A stretch of DNA of 64,000 bases from Granulicella sp. L46 (GTDB lineage: Bacteria > Acidobacteriota > Terriglobia > Terriglobales > Acidobacteriaceae): the NCBI RefSeq assembly GCF_009765785.1, contig NZ_LMUT01000003.1:657170-721169 (forward strand), in the 5' to 3' direction. The stretch's first letter is position 1. Every line of letters starts with the position of its first letter. Position numbers and translations under genes: made by a program. The notes beneath the pieces were generated by a model, which was given only the letters and a program-made list of their open reading frames with translations, ran no database searches and was not told the origin of the DNA. Of this stretch, positions 1 through 7,042 are shown one piece after another.

Positions 1-1
1 C

Positions 2-532
2 CTCGGCATCCTCCGCAACGGCCAGCCCCTTACCCTCACCGCCACTCCTGAAAAGATGGAAACCCCAGGCGCCGCCGATCAATACCGCCTGGGCTTCACC
101 TATCGCCCGCCACCGGCCGACATCGAACACCTCCCCGTCGGCATGGCCATGGAGCAGTCCCTCAAGGACAATCGCGAAGGCTCCATGCTCATCCTCCGCG
201 TCATCAAGGGCCTCTTCACCCGCCACGTAGCCGTCAATCAAATGATGGGTCCGGTCGGCATGGCGCAACAGATCGACATCGCCACCCAGATGGGGATCTG
301 GCCGCTGCTCAACCTGGTCAGCATCATCTCCCTCAACCTCGGCATCTTCAACCTGATGCCCTTCCCCCTCCTCGACGGCGGCATGATCCTCTTCCTCATC
401 GTAGAAAGCATCATGCGCCGCGACGTCAATCAGCAGTTCAAGGAAATCGTCTACCAGGTAGCCTTCGTCTGCATCATCCTCTTCGCCTTCTTCGTAATCT
501 TCAACGACATCACCAAGCTCCACCTGCACTAG
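2..532 (+). CDS. rseP: RseP-like site-2 (M50) metalloprotease, 3' part
   Basis: The open frame enters from the left edge, so only the last 176 residues are visible. This is the C-terminal part of an intramembrane zinc metalloprotease of the M50/RseP family, which cuts anti-sigma factors and remnant signal peptides within the inner membrane. The motif NLMPFPLLDGG (visible residues 117-127) is the conserved LDG segment that carries the third zinc ligand. Hydrophobic stretches flank it, and a final membrane helix lies near the end. The preceding soluble part fits the end of a PDZ domain. The HExxH helix is outside the window. The family call is secure; the symbol rests on the usual bacterial orthologue. 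Confidence 0.88.
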   Translation, partial: LGILRNGQPLTLTATPEKMETPGAADQYRLGFTYRPPPADIEHLPVGMAMEQSLKDNREGSMLILRVIKGLFTRHVAVNQMMGPVGMAQQIDIATQMGIWPLLNLVSIISLNLGIFNLMPFPLLDGGMILFLIVESIMRRDVNQQFKEIVYQVAFVCIILFAFFVIFNDITKLHLH

Positions 533-584
533 CAGCCAGCGCCTAACTTTTAGATCTGGCTTCGCGCCCACGAACTCCGAACAC

Positions 585-633
585 CGAGCTTCGAGCTTCG
601 AGCTTCGAGCTTCGAGCTTCGAGCTTCGAGCTC
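585..633. repeat. 7-bp tandem repeat (CGAGCTT)x7
   Basis: About seven head-to-tail copies of CGAGCTT lie downstream of rseP. It is a simple-sequence array with no coding role seen. Confidence 0.9.
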
Positions 634-664
634 TTTAGATCAAACCGCGTGCCTCCACCGATGC

Positions 665-700
665 CGTCATCCTAGAGCGAAGCGAAGGATCCCTGTATTG
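665..700. repeat. Dispersed repeat, GTCATCCT...GCGAAGGATCCCTGTATTGG type
   Basis: This copy belongs to the GTCATCC-GAGCGAAGCGAAGGA family, seen again near 6574, 7703, 8131, 42777 and, inverted, 42917. It ends in the same CCCTGTATTGG tail as the copy at 6574. Confidence 0.8.
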
Positions 701-734
701 GCTGTTGCTGCCCTTGCCGCTGCTTCTGAGATAG

Positions 735-754
735 GTCCGGGCTTCAGCCCGGAC
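735..754. repeat. Hairpin repeat GTCCGGGC-TTCA-GCCCGGAC
   Basis: A perfect 8-bp stem closes a 4-base loop. A second copy with the same GAGATAG lead-in lies at 6780-6799. A looser GGGCTTTAGCCC hairpin follows both copies. Confidence 0.8.
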
Positions 755-865
755 ACTAACGGAACACCCAACCACCGGGCTTTAGCCCCTGGGACATTCC
801 CTCTATCCTCGCTGCCAGTCAGTCCGCAGCCGGGCAATGGAATCTGCCGTTGCCTTAGCTAAGAC

Positions 866-1873
866 CTAGGCGCCGCTCTTCTCCAACTCCGCCACAATCT
901 CCCCCACCGCCGCTCTAGCCTCATCTTCCTTATCCACCGCGAAGCTGATCGCCCCCACGCGCGCGTGTCCCCCGCCCCCATACCGCTCGCAGATCGCCGC
1001 AATATTCGCCAACTCTCCCACATCCTTCGTCGTCCAGGGATTCGTCCCCACGCTCACCTTCGTCCGAAAGCTAGACTTCGACAGCCCCACGTTATACGTC
1101 CCCTCCGGAAACAAATAGTACGGAATAAATTTGTTATATCCCTCCGTAGGCTGGTCCGTAATATCAAAACGAATCACGCCGCGCTCACACACCGCCCGCT
1201 CGCGAATCAACTCCAGCACCGCAAAATGCTGCTCCAATAACGGCCCCAGCAACTCCTGCACAAACGGCTGATCAAGCACCTGTTGCAACGGCATCTCGGT
1301 CAGCAGCGGAATAAATTTCTTCGAGACCGATTCCCCATCCTCATCCGGCGCGCTCTCAATCACCATGGTCAACTTCATCGCCGGCTCGGCCATCTCCACC
1401 GCGGCCTTCGCGCTCTCATACTTCGCGCCGTCCACGATATTCGCCCAATAGATCAGCTCCCGAAACGGCACCATATCCATCCCGAACTTCGTCTGCGCCA
1501 CATGCGCAATCAAGCCTGTACAGCTCGTGTACGCAGGATCGAAGAACTGCCGCATCGTCTCGGACCCATCCATCTGCCCACGCCGAAACCTCTCCTCATC
1601 CTTCACCGTCATAAACGCCGACAGATGATGATCGAACCACCAGGTCAGCTTCGGTGACGCCGAGTACTTGAAATCCACAATCGCATTCTCACCCCGCGCC
1701 TCAAACCAACTCTCCTCAAACAACGACCCCGCACGATGCACCAACCCCTGGTACGCATAGCGCCACGCGGACCCGTCCGCGGCCTTCACGCACTCCGTGT
1801 GGAACCGTGTAAACATCGCCGCCGAACAAGCGCCGTCAAAACATTTATCGTGATAAAAAACTCTGCAGTTCAC
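866..1873 (-). CDS. DHH/DHHA1-family phosphoesterase
   Basis: This is probably a cytoplasmic metal-dependent phosphoesterase of the DHH superfamily, related to NrnA nano-RNases and GdpP hydrolases. Using the GTG at 1873 gives 335 residues. The opening HDKCFDG (8-14) matches the HxDxDG-like first motif, FDHH near 80-83 is the DHH motif, and YGGGGHAR (298-305) is the DHHA1 substrate-binding glycine loop. An upstream start at 1936 in the same frame would add 21 residues, but conserved sequence begins right after the GTG. The gene is single and converges on rseP. The substrate cannot be read from sequence: oligonucleotides or cyclic dinucleotides are family options. Confidence 0.8.
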   Translation of the reverse strand: MNCRVFYHDKCFDGACSAAMFTRFHTECVKAADGSAWRYAYQGLVHRAGSLFEESWFEARGENAIVDFKYSASPKLTWWFDHHLSAFMTVKDEERFRRGQMDGSETMRQFFDPAYTSCTGLIAHVAQTKFGMDMVPFRELIYWANIVDGAKYESAKAAVEMAEPAMKLTMVIESAPDEDGESVSKKFIPLLTEMPLQQVLDQPFVQELLGPLLEQHFAVLELIRERAVCERGVIRFDITDQPTEGYNKFIPYYLFPEGTYNVGLSKSSFRTKVSVGTNPWTTKDVGELANIAAICERYGGGGHARVGAISFAVDKEDEARAAVGEIVAELEKSGA

Positions 1874-2010
1874 GTCGCCCCGCCCCTCTGGATTTCCGAA
1901 TACACCCACAGCATATCTGACCCACCACGAAACCATCGCGCTCCCCCACGCGTATCATCGTGAACATCTTCATCTCTCCACCACAAACCCACTCCAGAGA
2001 AACCCCACGC

Positions 2011-3111
2011 ATGGACATGACACCCCCGCAACACCCCTCCGACCCGACAACCATCCCCCTCCCGCCGTCCGCGCAGGACGTGACGGTTGCACCCAAACCG
2101 AACACGATATTCTTTGGCCGCTTCGGCCTTCGCGCCGGATGGTCGATCGCAATCTTCGTCATCATCGTCGCCATCGTCGTCACCCTCAGCGGCATCTTCT
2201 CTGTCGCCGCCACCGGCCAGCTCAAAGAGATGATCGCCGCCCGCGCTCAAGCACAAGCGCATCCCCAGGCGCACCCCGTCCACCCAACCGTCCCCTTTCA
2301 GCCAACGCTGGTCATCGTGAATGACGGCCTCACCTTCCTCGGCATGCTCGGCCTCTGCTGGTTCTTCTCCCGCGGCGAGCGCCGCCGCCTCGGCGTCTAC
2401 GGCATCGGAGCTTCTCGCCGCAGCGACTTCTTCTTCGGAGCCTTTTGGGGCCTCGTCGCTCTCTCCGCTCTTGTCCTGCTCCTTCATTCCCTCCACCTGC
2501 TGTACTTCGATGCGCGCCTCCTCACCGGCACCGCCCTCTGCCTCTACGCCGCCAAGTGGCTCTTCGCCTTTCTCCTCGTCGGCTTCTCAGAGGAGTACAT
2601 GCTCCGCGGTTACCTTCAATTCACCCTCACCCGCGGCGTCTTCGGCCTCGCCGAAAAAATCTCTCCCACCCACGCACGCCTCGTCGCTTTCTGGATCGCC
2701 GCCATCATCATGTCGCTCCTCTTCGGTGTCCTCCACCTCGGCAACTCTGGCGAGAACGCCCTCGGTATCGGCCAGGTCGTCCTCTTCGGCCTCATCTTCA
2801 GCTACACCCTCTGGCGCACCGGCTCCCTCTGGTGGGCCATCGGCTTCCACATGGCATGGGACTGGGCACAGAGCTTCCTCTACGGTGTCCCCGACAGCGG
2901 CAACCTTTCCGTCGGCCGCCTCTTCCAAACCCACGTCGCCGGCAGCCCTCTCCTCTCCGGAGGAGTCGACGGCCCCGAAGGCAGCGTCCTCTGCATCCCC
3001 GTCCTTCTACTCGTCGCCCTTGTCGTTCGCTTCACCACCCGGCCCGGCACACAGCCTCCCCTCGAACCCGACTTCGACCCACTATCCATGCCCGTTCCTC
3101 CGTCCTTCTAA
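2011..3111 (+). CDS. CPBP-family intramembrane metalloprotease (CAAX/Abi type)
   Basis: The product is a polytopic membrane protein of 366 residues from the ATG at 2011. A GTG at 1960 in the same frame would extend it. The glutamic-type protease motifs are present: FSEEYMLRG (E194, E195, R199), GVLHLGN (H242, N245) and GFHMAWD (H280, D284). Together they form the EExxxR-HxxN-HxxxD signature of CPBP proteins, bacterial relatives of CAAX prenyl proteases. About seven hydrophobic segments are visible. The N-terminal tail contains PPSAQD, encoded by a copy of the dispersed 17-mer. The physiological substrate is unknown. Confidence 0.88.
   Translation: MDMTPPQHPSDPTTIPLPPSAQDVTVAPKPNTIFFGRFGLRAGWSIAIFVIIVAIVVTLSGIFSVAATGQLKEMIAARAQAQAHPQAHPVHPTVPFQPTLVIVNDGLTFLGMLGLCWFFSRGERRRLGVYGIGASRRSDFFFGAFWGLVALSALVLLLHSLHLLYFDARLLTGTALCLYAAKWLFAFLLVGFSEEYMLRGYLQFTLTRGVFGLAEKISPTHARLVAFWIAAIIMSLLFGVLHLGNSGENALGIGQVVLFGLIFSYTLWRTGSLWWAIGFHMAWDWAQSFLYGVPDSGNLSVGRLFQTHVAGSPLLSGGVDGPEGSVLCIPVLLLVALVVRFTTRPGTQPPLEPDFDPLSMPVPPSF
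2063..2079. repeat. 17-mer repeat CGCCGTCCGCGCAGGAC inside the CPBP gene
   Basis: This exact copy of the dispersed 17-mer lies within the coding sequence. It is read in frame as part of PPSAQD in the N-terminal cytosolic tail. Confidence 0.85.
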
Positions 3112-3130
3112 TCACCACCGTCCCAGCCCC

Positions 3131-3181
3131 CGCCGTCCGCGCAGGACTTGGGTGCCCCATGTCCCGTTTCTGGGACGTGGG
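3131..3181. repeat. Composite: 17-mer followed by GGGTGCCCC hairpin
   Basis: An exact 17-mer (3131-3147) is directly followed by a hairpin repeat. The stem is CCCATGTCCC (3156-3165) and GGGACGTGGG (3172-3181) around GTTTCT, with one wobble pair. The element sits in the gap between the CPBP gene and the acylase gene. Confidence 0.85.
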
Positions 3182-3257
3182 CTCGCACGATGTCCGCCCA
3201 GCACCACCAACCTCGCCTCACCTCCAACGCCGGCGTGACCTAGAATCGCTCTAGACC

Positions 3258-6200
3258 ATGTATCCCTCCGACTCCGATAACCCAGACGACTCCGCACCCC
3301 TCCGCCACCGCACAAGCTCCCATCTCTCGCCGTCCGCGCAGGACCCGTCCGCGCAGGACCTTGACGACGCCCGCTCGCTAAGGACCACGCGCCTGAGACG
3401 CTGGCTCGGCCGCGTCGCGTTCACCTTCAGCATCCTGCTCGTCCTGTTATTCGTCGCGCTCGCAATAATCGCCGTCTCCCTCCGCCGCGACATGCGCGCC
3501 AACCTCCTCACCAACCAGGGCCTCCTAGACGGCAACGTCCCAGTCTCCGGCCTCTCCGCGCCCGTCACCATCACCCGCGACGCGCAGAGCGTTCCCTCCA
3601 TCCACGCCGCCAACCTCGACGACCTGCTCTTCGCCCAGGGCTACATCACCGCTGCCGACCGTCTCTTCCAGATGGACGCCCTCCGCCGCCACGGTGCCGG
3701 CACCTTAGCCGAGATCCTCGGCCCCTCCCTCATCCAGCACGATCGCGAACAGCGCATCCTCCAGCTCCGCGCCGCCGCCGACCGCGCCGTCGCCGTCCTT
3801 CCCCCCGACCAGCTCCACCAACTCCAGGCCTACGCCCGCGGCATCAACGCCTACATCTCCACCCACAGCGGCGCCAACACGCCGAACACCCTCCCCGTCG
3901 AGTTCCACATCCTCCACTACTCCCCTGAACCCTGGCAGCCCCGCGACTCCATCCTCATCGGCATCATCATGGCCCAGGACCTATCCACCGAATTCCCCAC
4001 CAAGCTCAACCGCGAAGCCTTCTCCGCCAGCCTTCCGCCCAACCTCGTTCCCGATCTCTACCCCGTAGGCTCCTGGCGCGACCATCCCCCCACCCAGCAG
4101 CCGCCAGATCTAACCGCCCCCTCAGCCCCCGTAGAGCAAATCCCCCTCGACCCCACCCAATCCTCCATCAACCCTCAAACCGGGTGCGACCGAGTCCCGC
4201 GTTCCACCAACAAAATCGGGTGCCCCATGTCCCGCTTCTGGGACATGGGTTTGCAGAACGCCAGCAATCTCCCACCAACTCTCGAACCCCCACCGAACCC
4301 AACTCCCGCCGCTCACGCAGGACTAGCATCCCCGCAAGACCTCCTCCGCATTTACGCCGACCTCCGCGCCCACCAATGCAACGGCTGCCGCGACGGCTCC
4401 AATAACTGGGTAGTCGCCGGCAACCACACCGCCACCGGCGCCCCCCTCCTCTCCAACGACATGCACCTCGGCCTAACCGCCCCCGACATCTGGTACGAAG
4501 CCGCCCTCCACGCCGACGGCCCCACGCCTCTCGCGGTCGAAGGCTTCACCCTCCCCGGCGTTCCCTTCGTCATCGTAGGCCGCAACGCCAACATCGCCTG
4601 GGGCTTCACCAACTCAGGCGCCGACGTCCAGGACGTCCTCATCGAGCACCTCCGCAAGAGCGGCTCCGAAACCGAGTACGAGCATCCCGACCACACCTGG
4701 TCCCCCGTCGCCCATCACACCGAACTCATCCACGTTCGCGCCGGCCGCGACGTCACCCTCGACGTCCTCACCACCACCCACACCATCGGCACCACCAACA
4801 TCCAAACCCCGATCATCTCTGCCCTTTATCCCACCGAACACCGCCCCCTCGCTCTAGCCTGGACCGTCTACGATCCCTCCACCCAAACCGCGCCCTTCCT
4901 CGCCATCAACACCGCCACCGACGCCGCCTCCCTCGTCGCCGCCTTCGCCAGCTTCAGCAGCGTCTCGCAAAACCTCGTCTACGCCGACGCGCACCACATC
5001 GGCTACCACCTCCTCGGCCGCATCCCCATCCGCGGACCCGCCACCCAGCGCCCCCGCACCACCCAACCCTTCATCCTACCCAACACCACCCCCCCTCAAG
5101 ACGAACAAGACGAGTCCGGCGACAACCCCTCCGCCTCCCTCCCCCACCCCCAAGCCATCCTCGCCTCTTTCTCCCCCACAATGTCGTCATCTCGACCGAA
5201 GCGCGCAGCGCGTAGTGGAGAGACCCCTGTATTTGCACTCGTCAGCACCCCGCAGCAATCTCCGTCATCTCGACCGGAGCGCGCAGCGCGTAGTGGAGAG
5301 ACCCCTGTATTTGCACTCGTCAGCACCCGCAATAACGCTGTCATCCTGAGCGCAGCGCAGCGCAGCCGAAGGACCCCGAAGATTCCAGTCCCACCCACGC
5401 CCTCGACCCCTTCCACCACGACGGTCCCCACAACCCCCACCGTCGCCTACACCATCGGCTCTCCCCTCTCCCCCATCCCCGTCGACGCCCTAGACCTCAC
5501 CCAATCCTGGTCCGGCTACATCCCCTACGACGCCCTCCCCTCCGTCCTAGACCCCACCTCCGGCATCCTCGCCACCGCCAACGCTCGCATCGCCCCCGAC
5601 GACTACCCCTACTACATCTCCAACAACTGGGCCGATCCCTACCGCGTCGAGCGCATCAACCACCTCCTCGACGCCAGCGTCACCGCCAACCACCCACTAA
5701 CCCCCGCCGACATGCTCCGCATCCAGATGGACGTCCACTCCGAGTTCGATCTACTCGTAGCCCAGCGCCTCGCCTACGCCCTCGACCACAGTTCGCTAAC
5801 CCACAAGGACGCGCGCCTCTTACAAGCCGCCAACATCCTGCGCGGCTGGAACGGCGACGTCTCCGCCGACTCCCCCGCCGCCGCCATCACCTCCGCCGCC
5901 TATCACGAGATCTGGTCCATGCTCCTCGCGCCCCAACTCCGCGACTACGCCAACGCCCGCTACCACCTCAAGCTTGACGACGTACGGTTGACGCGCATCC
6001 TCAATCTCTACACCTGGGACGAAGACCGCACCGCCCTCGAGCAGCTCCTCCAGAACACCCCCGCCCGCTGGCTCCCGCAAGGCTACTCCAACTGGAACGA
6101 TCTCCTCGCGATCTCCGTAGAACGCGGCCTCCACTTCATGAACGCGCCTCGCGACCTCTCTACCCTCACCTACGGCTCCGCGCACCCCATCGACATCGCT

Positions 6201-6512
6201 CACCCCATCTTCGGCAGCCACAGCCCCATCAGCACCATGCTCGGAGTAGCCACCGGCTCCGGCTTCCATCCCAACGGCGGCGACTCGACGACAGTCAAAG
6301 CGGCAGGCCTCCACTTCGGCCCCAGCGAGCGCTTCACCGCCGACCTCGCCGACCCCGATAACACCCACGCCAACATCCCCACCGGCGAATCCGGCAACCC
6401 AGCCAGCCCCTCGTTCCTCGACCAATTCCAACCCTGGCTCCAGGGCACCACCTTCACCCTCCCCCTAACCCACCCCACCATCCAACACACCCTAACCCTA
6501 ACGCCGCAGTAG
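3258..6512 (+). CDS. Penicillin acylase family (S45 Ntn-hydrolase), repeat-expanded
   Basis: This is a 1084-residue member of the penicillin/cephalosporin/homoserine-lactone acylase family. Such enzymes are made as a precursor, cut before a serine and act as alpha/beta heterodimers that hydrolyse amide bonds. Residues 51-74 form a membrane anchor or signal. Ser381 in CRDGSNNWVVAG is the expected N-terminal nucleophile of the beta chain, and the AWGFTNSGADVQD segment is typical of the family. Usual members have about 750-850 residues. The excess is explained by repeat-derived inserts: SPSAQDPSAQD at 24-34, a hairpin repeat in the spacer just before the nucleophile (near 321-336), and a long insert at about 643-710. 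Substrate unknown. Confidence 0.88.
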   Translation: MYPSDSDNPDDSAPLRHRTSSHLSPSAQDPSAQDLDDARSLRTTRLRRWLGRVAFTFSILLVLLFVALAIIAVSLRRDMRANLLTNQGLLDGNVPVSGLSAPVTITRDAQSVPSIHAANLDDLLFAQGYITAADRLFQMDALRRHGAGTLAEILGPSLIQHDREQRILQLRAAADRAVAVLPPDQLHQLQAYARGINAYISTHSGANTPNTLPVEFHILHYSPEPWQPRDSILIGIIMAQDLSTEFPTKLNREAFSASLPPNLVPDLYPVGSWRDHPPTQQPPDLTAPSAPVEQIPLDPTQSSINPQTGCDRVPRSTNKIGCPMSRFWDMGLQNASNLPPTLEPPPNPTPAAHAGLASPQDLLRIYADLRAHQCNGCRDGSNNWVVAGNHTATGAPLLSNDMHLGLTAPDIWYEAALHADGPTPLAVEGFTLPGVPFVIVGRNANIAWGFTNSGADVQDVLIEHLRKSGSETEYEHPDHTWSPVAHHTELIHVRAGRDVTLDVLTTTHTIGTTNIQTPIISALYPTEHRPLALAWTVYDPSTQTAPFLAINTATDAASLVAAFASFSSVSQNLVYADAHHIGYHLLGRIPIRGPATQRPRTTQPFILPNTTPPQDEQDESGDNPSASLPHPQAILASFSPTMSSSRPKRAARSGETPVFALVSTPQQSPSSRPERAARSGETPVFALVSTRNNAVILSAAQRSRRTPKIPVPPTPSTPSTTTVPTTPTVAYTIGSPLSPIPVDALDLTQSWSGYIPYDALPSVLDPTSGILATANARIAPDDYPYYISNNWADPYRVERINHLLDASVTANHPLTPADMLRIQMDVHSEFDLLVAQRLAYALDHSSLTHKDARLLQAANILRGWNGDVSADSPAAAITSAAYHEIWSMLLAPQLRDYANARYHLKLDDVRLTRILNLYTWDEDRTALEQLLQNTPARWLPQGYSNWNDLLAISVERGLHFMNAPRDLSTLTYGSAHPIDIAHPIFGSHSPISTMLGVATGSGFHPNGGDSTTVKAAGLHFGPSERFTADLADPDNTHANIPTGESGNPASPSFLDQFQPWLQGTTFTLPLTHPTIQHTLTLTPQ
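3328..3359. repeat. Two adjacent 17-mer copies at the acylase N terminus
   Basis: A full copy (3328-3344) is followed at once by CCGTCCGCGCAGGAC (3345-3359). The 15-base duplication keeps the frame and encodes SPSAQDPSAQD. Confidence 0.9.
4218..4263. repeat. GGGTGCCCC hairpin repeat inside the acylase gene
   Basis: A perfect 10-bp stem, CCCATGTCCC (4224-4233) with GGGACATGGG (4240-4249), closes on the loop GCTTCT. The right flank TTGCAGAACGCC matches the copy at 8430. It is translated in frame within the spacer region of the precursor. A degenerate 17-mer, CGCCGCTCACGCAGGAC, lies just downstream at 4307-4323. Confidence 0.9.
5185..5328. repeat. Two 66-bp repeats with 78-bp period, in frame in the acylase gene
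   Basis: The copies at 5185-5250 and 5263-5328 are nearly identical. Each contains TCTCGACCGAAGCGCGCAG (one base differs in the second copy) and GTAGTGGAGAGACCCCTGTA. The 78-bp spacing equals 26 codons, so the reading frame is kept and the peptide RAARSGETPVFALV occurs twice. Related intergenic copies lie at 9112-9162 and 24012-24063. Confidence 0.92.
5337..5385. repeat. GTCATCCTGAGCGCAGCG-type repeat in the acylase gene
   Basis: A member of the GTCATCCTGAGCG...GCCGAAGGACCCCGA family lies directly downstream of the tandem pair and stays open in frame. The following Pro/Thr-rich codons to about 5440 look like added linker. Confidence 0.85.
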
Positions 6513-7042
6513 CAAGCTCCTAGCTTCCAGCTCTTCGCTCGTCGCTTCTAGTTGTTATCGCCGCCCAGAATCCCGTCATCCTCGAGCGAAGCGAAGGACC
6601 CCTGTATTGGTCGTTGCAGTTGCGTTTGCTCTTGCTCAGGCAGCTGCATTTCCGGCAGTCATCTCGCGGGATCCGCTTCTTCTCTTACCCTTGCCCGTGC
6701 TTCTTCTTTACCTCGTCCTTGCTCTCCTTTGCCCTCGCCGTTGCCTCTTCTTTCGCCCTTGCCCTTGCCTCTGAGATAGGTCCGGGCTTTAGCCCGGACA
6801 ATCACCGCTCACCTAGACAAAGGGCTTTAGCCCCGGGCCGTTGTCCTTGCCTTTCTTTCTGTCATTCCCTTTGGGAATCTGCTTCTTCTTTTGCCTTTGC
6901 CCCCGGCTGTTGCTCTTGCCCTAGCTTTTCTGGCCGTCATTCCGACCCTGAGCGAAGCCGAAGGGGAGGAACCTGCTTCTCGCTCGCGCAGCGAGCGCCC
7001 GTTCTCGCCTTAGCCAGAGCTAAGAGCTAAACGCTTTCTCGA
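6513..7042. other. Repeat-packed intergenic stretch
   Basis: No gene is supported. The stretch carries a GTCATCCT element (6574-6611), a perfect GTCCGGGC/GCCCGGAC hairpin (6780-6799) with a following GGGCTTTAGCCCC element, a GTCATTCCCTTTGGGAAT hairpin element (6855-6890), and a GTCATTCC-GAGCGAAGC element (6932-6978). Between them lie runs of TTGCC/CTTGCC hexamer-like low-complexity sequence. It looks like a landing zone in which several repeat families lie side by side. Confidence 0.75.

Larger units (their letters stand above)
533..865. other. Gene-free stretch between rseP and the DHH gene, filled with repeats
   Basis: No coding frame is supported here. The stretch holds a 7-bp tandem array, a GTCATCCT-type dispersed element and a CCGGGC hairpin, each listed separately. 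Both neighbouring genes end towards it, so it is a convergent 3' region. Confidence 0.6.

Noticed and set aside
2321..3238. Serine-rich 305-residue plus-strand frame
   Set aside because: It overlaps the CPBP protease gene in another frame and has no structured content.
3258..6512. Acylase as a pseudogene because of its many inserts
   Set aside because: The frame stays open for 1084 codons and the nucleophile region is intact, so a working gene with tolerated inserts is more likely.
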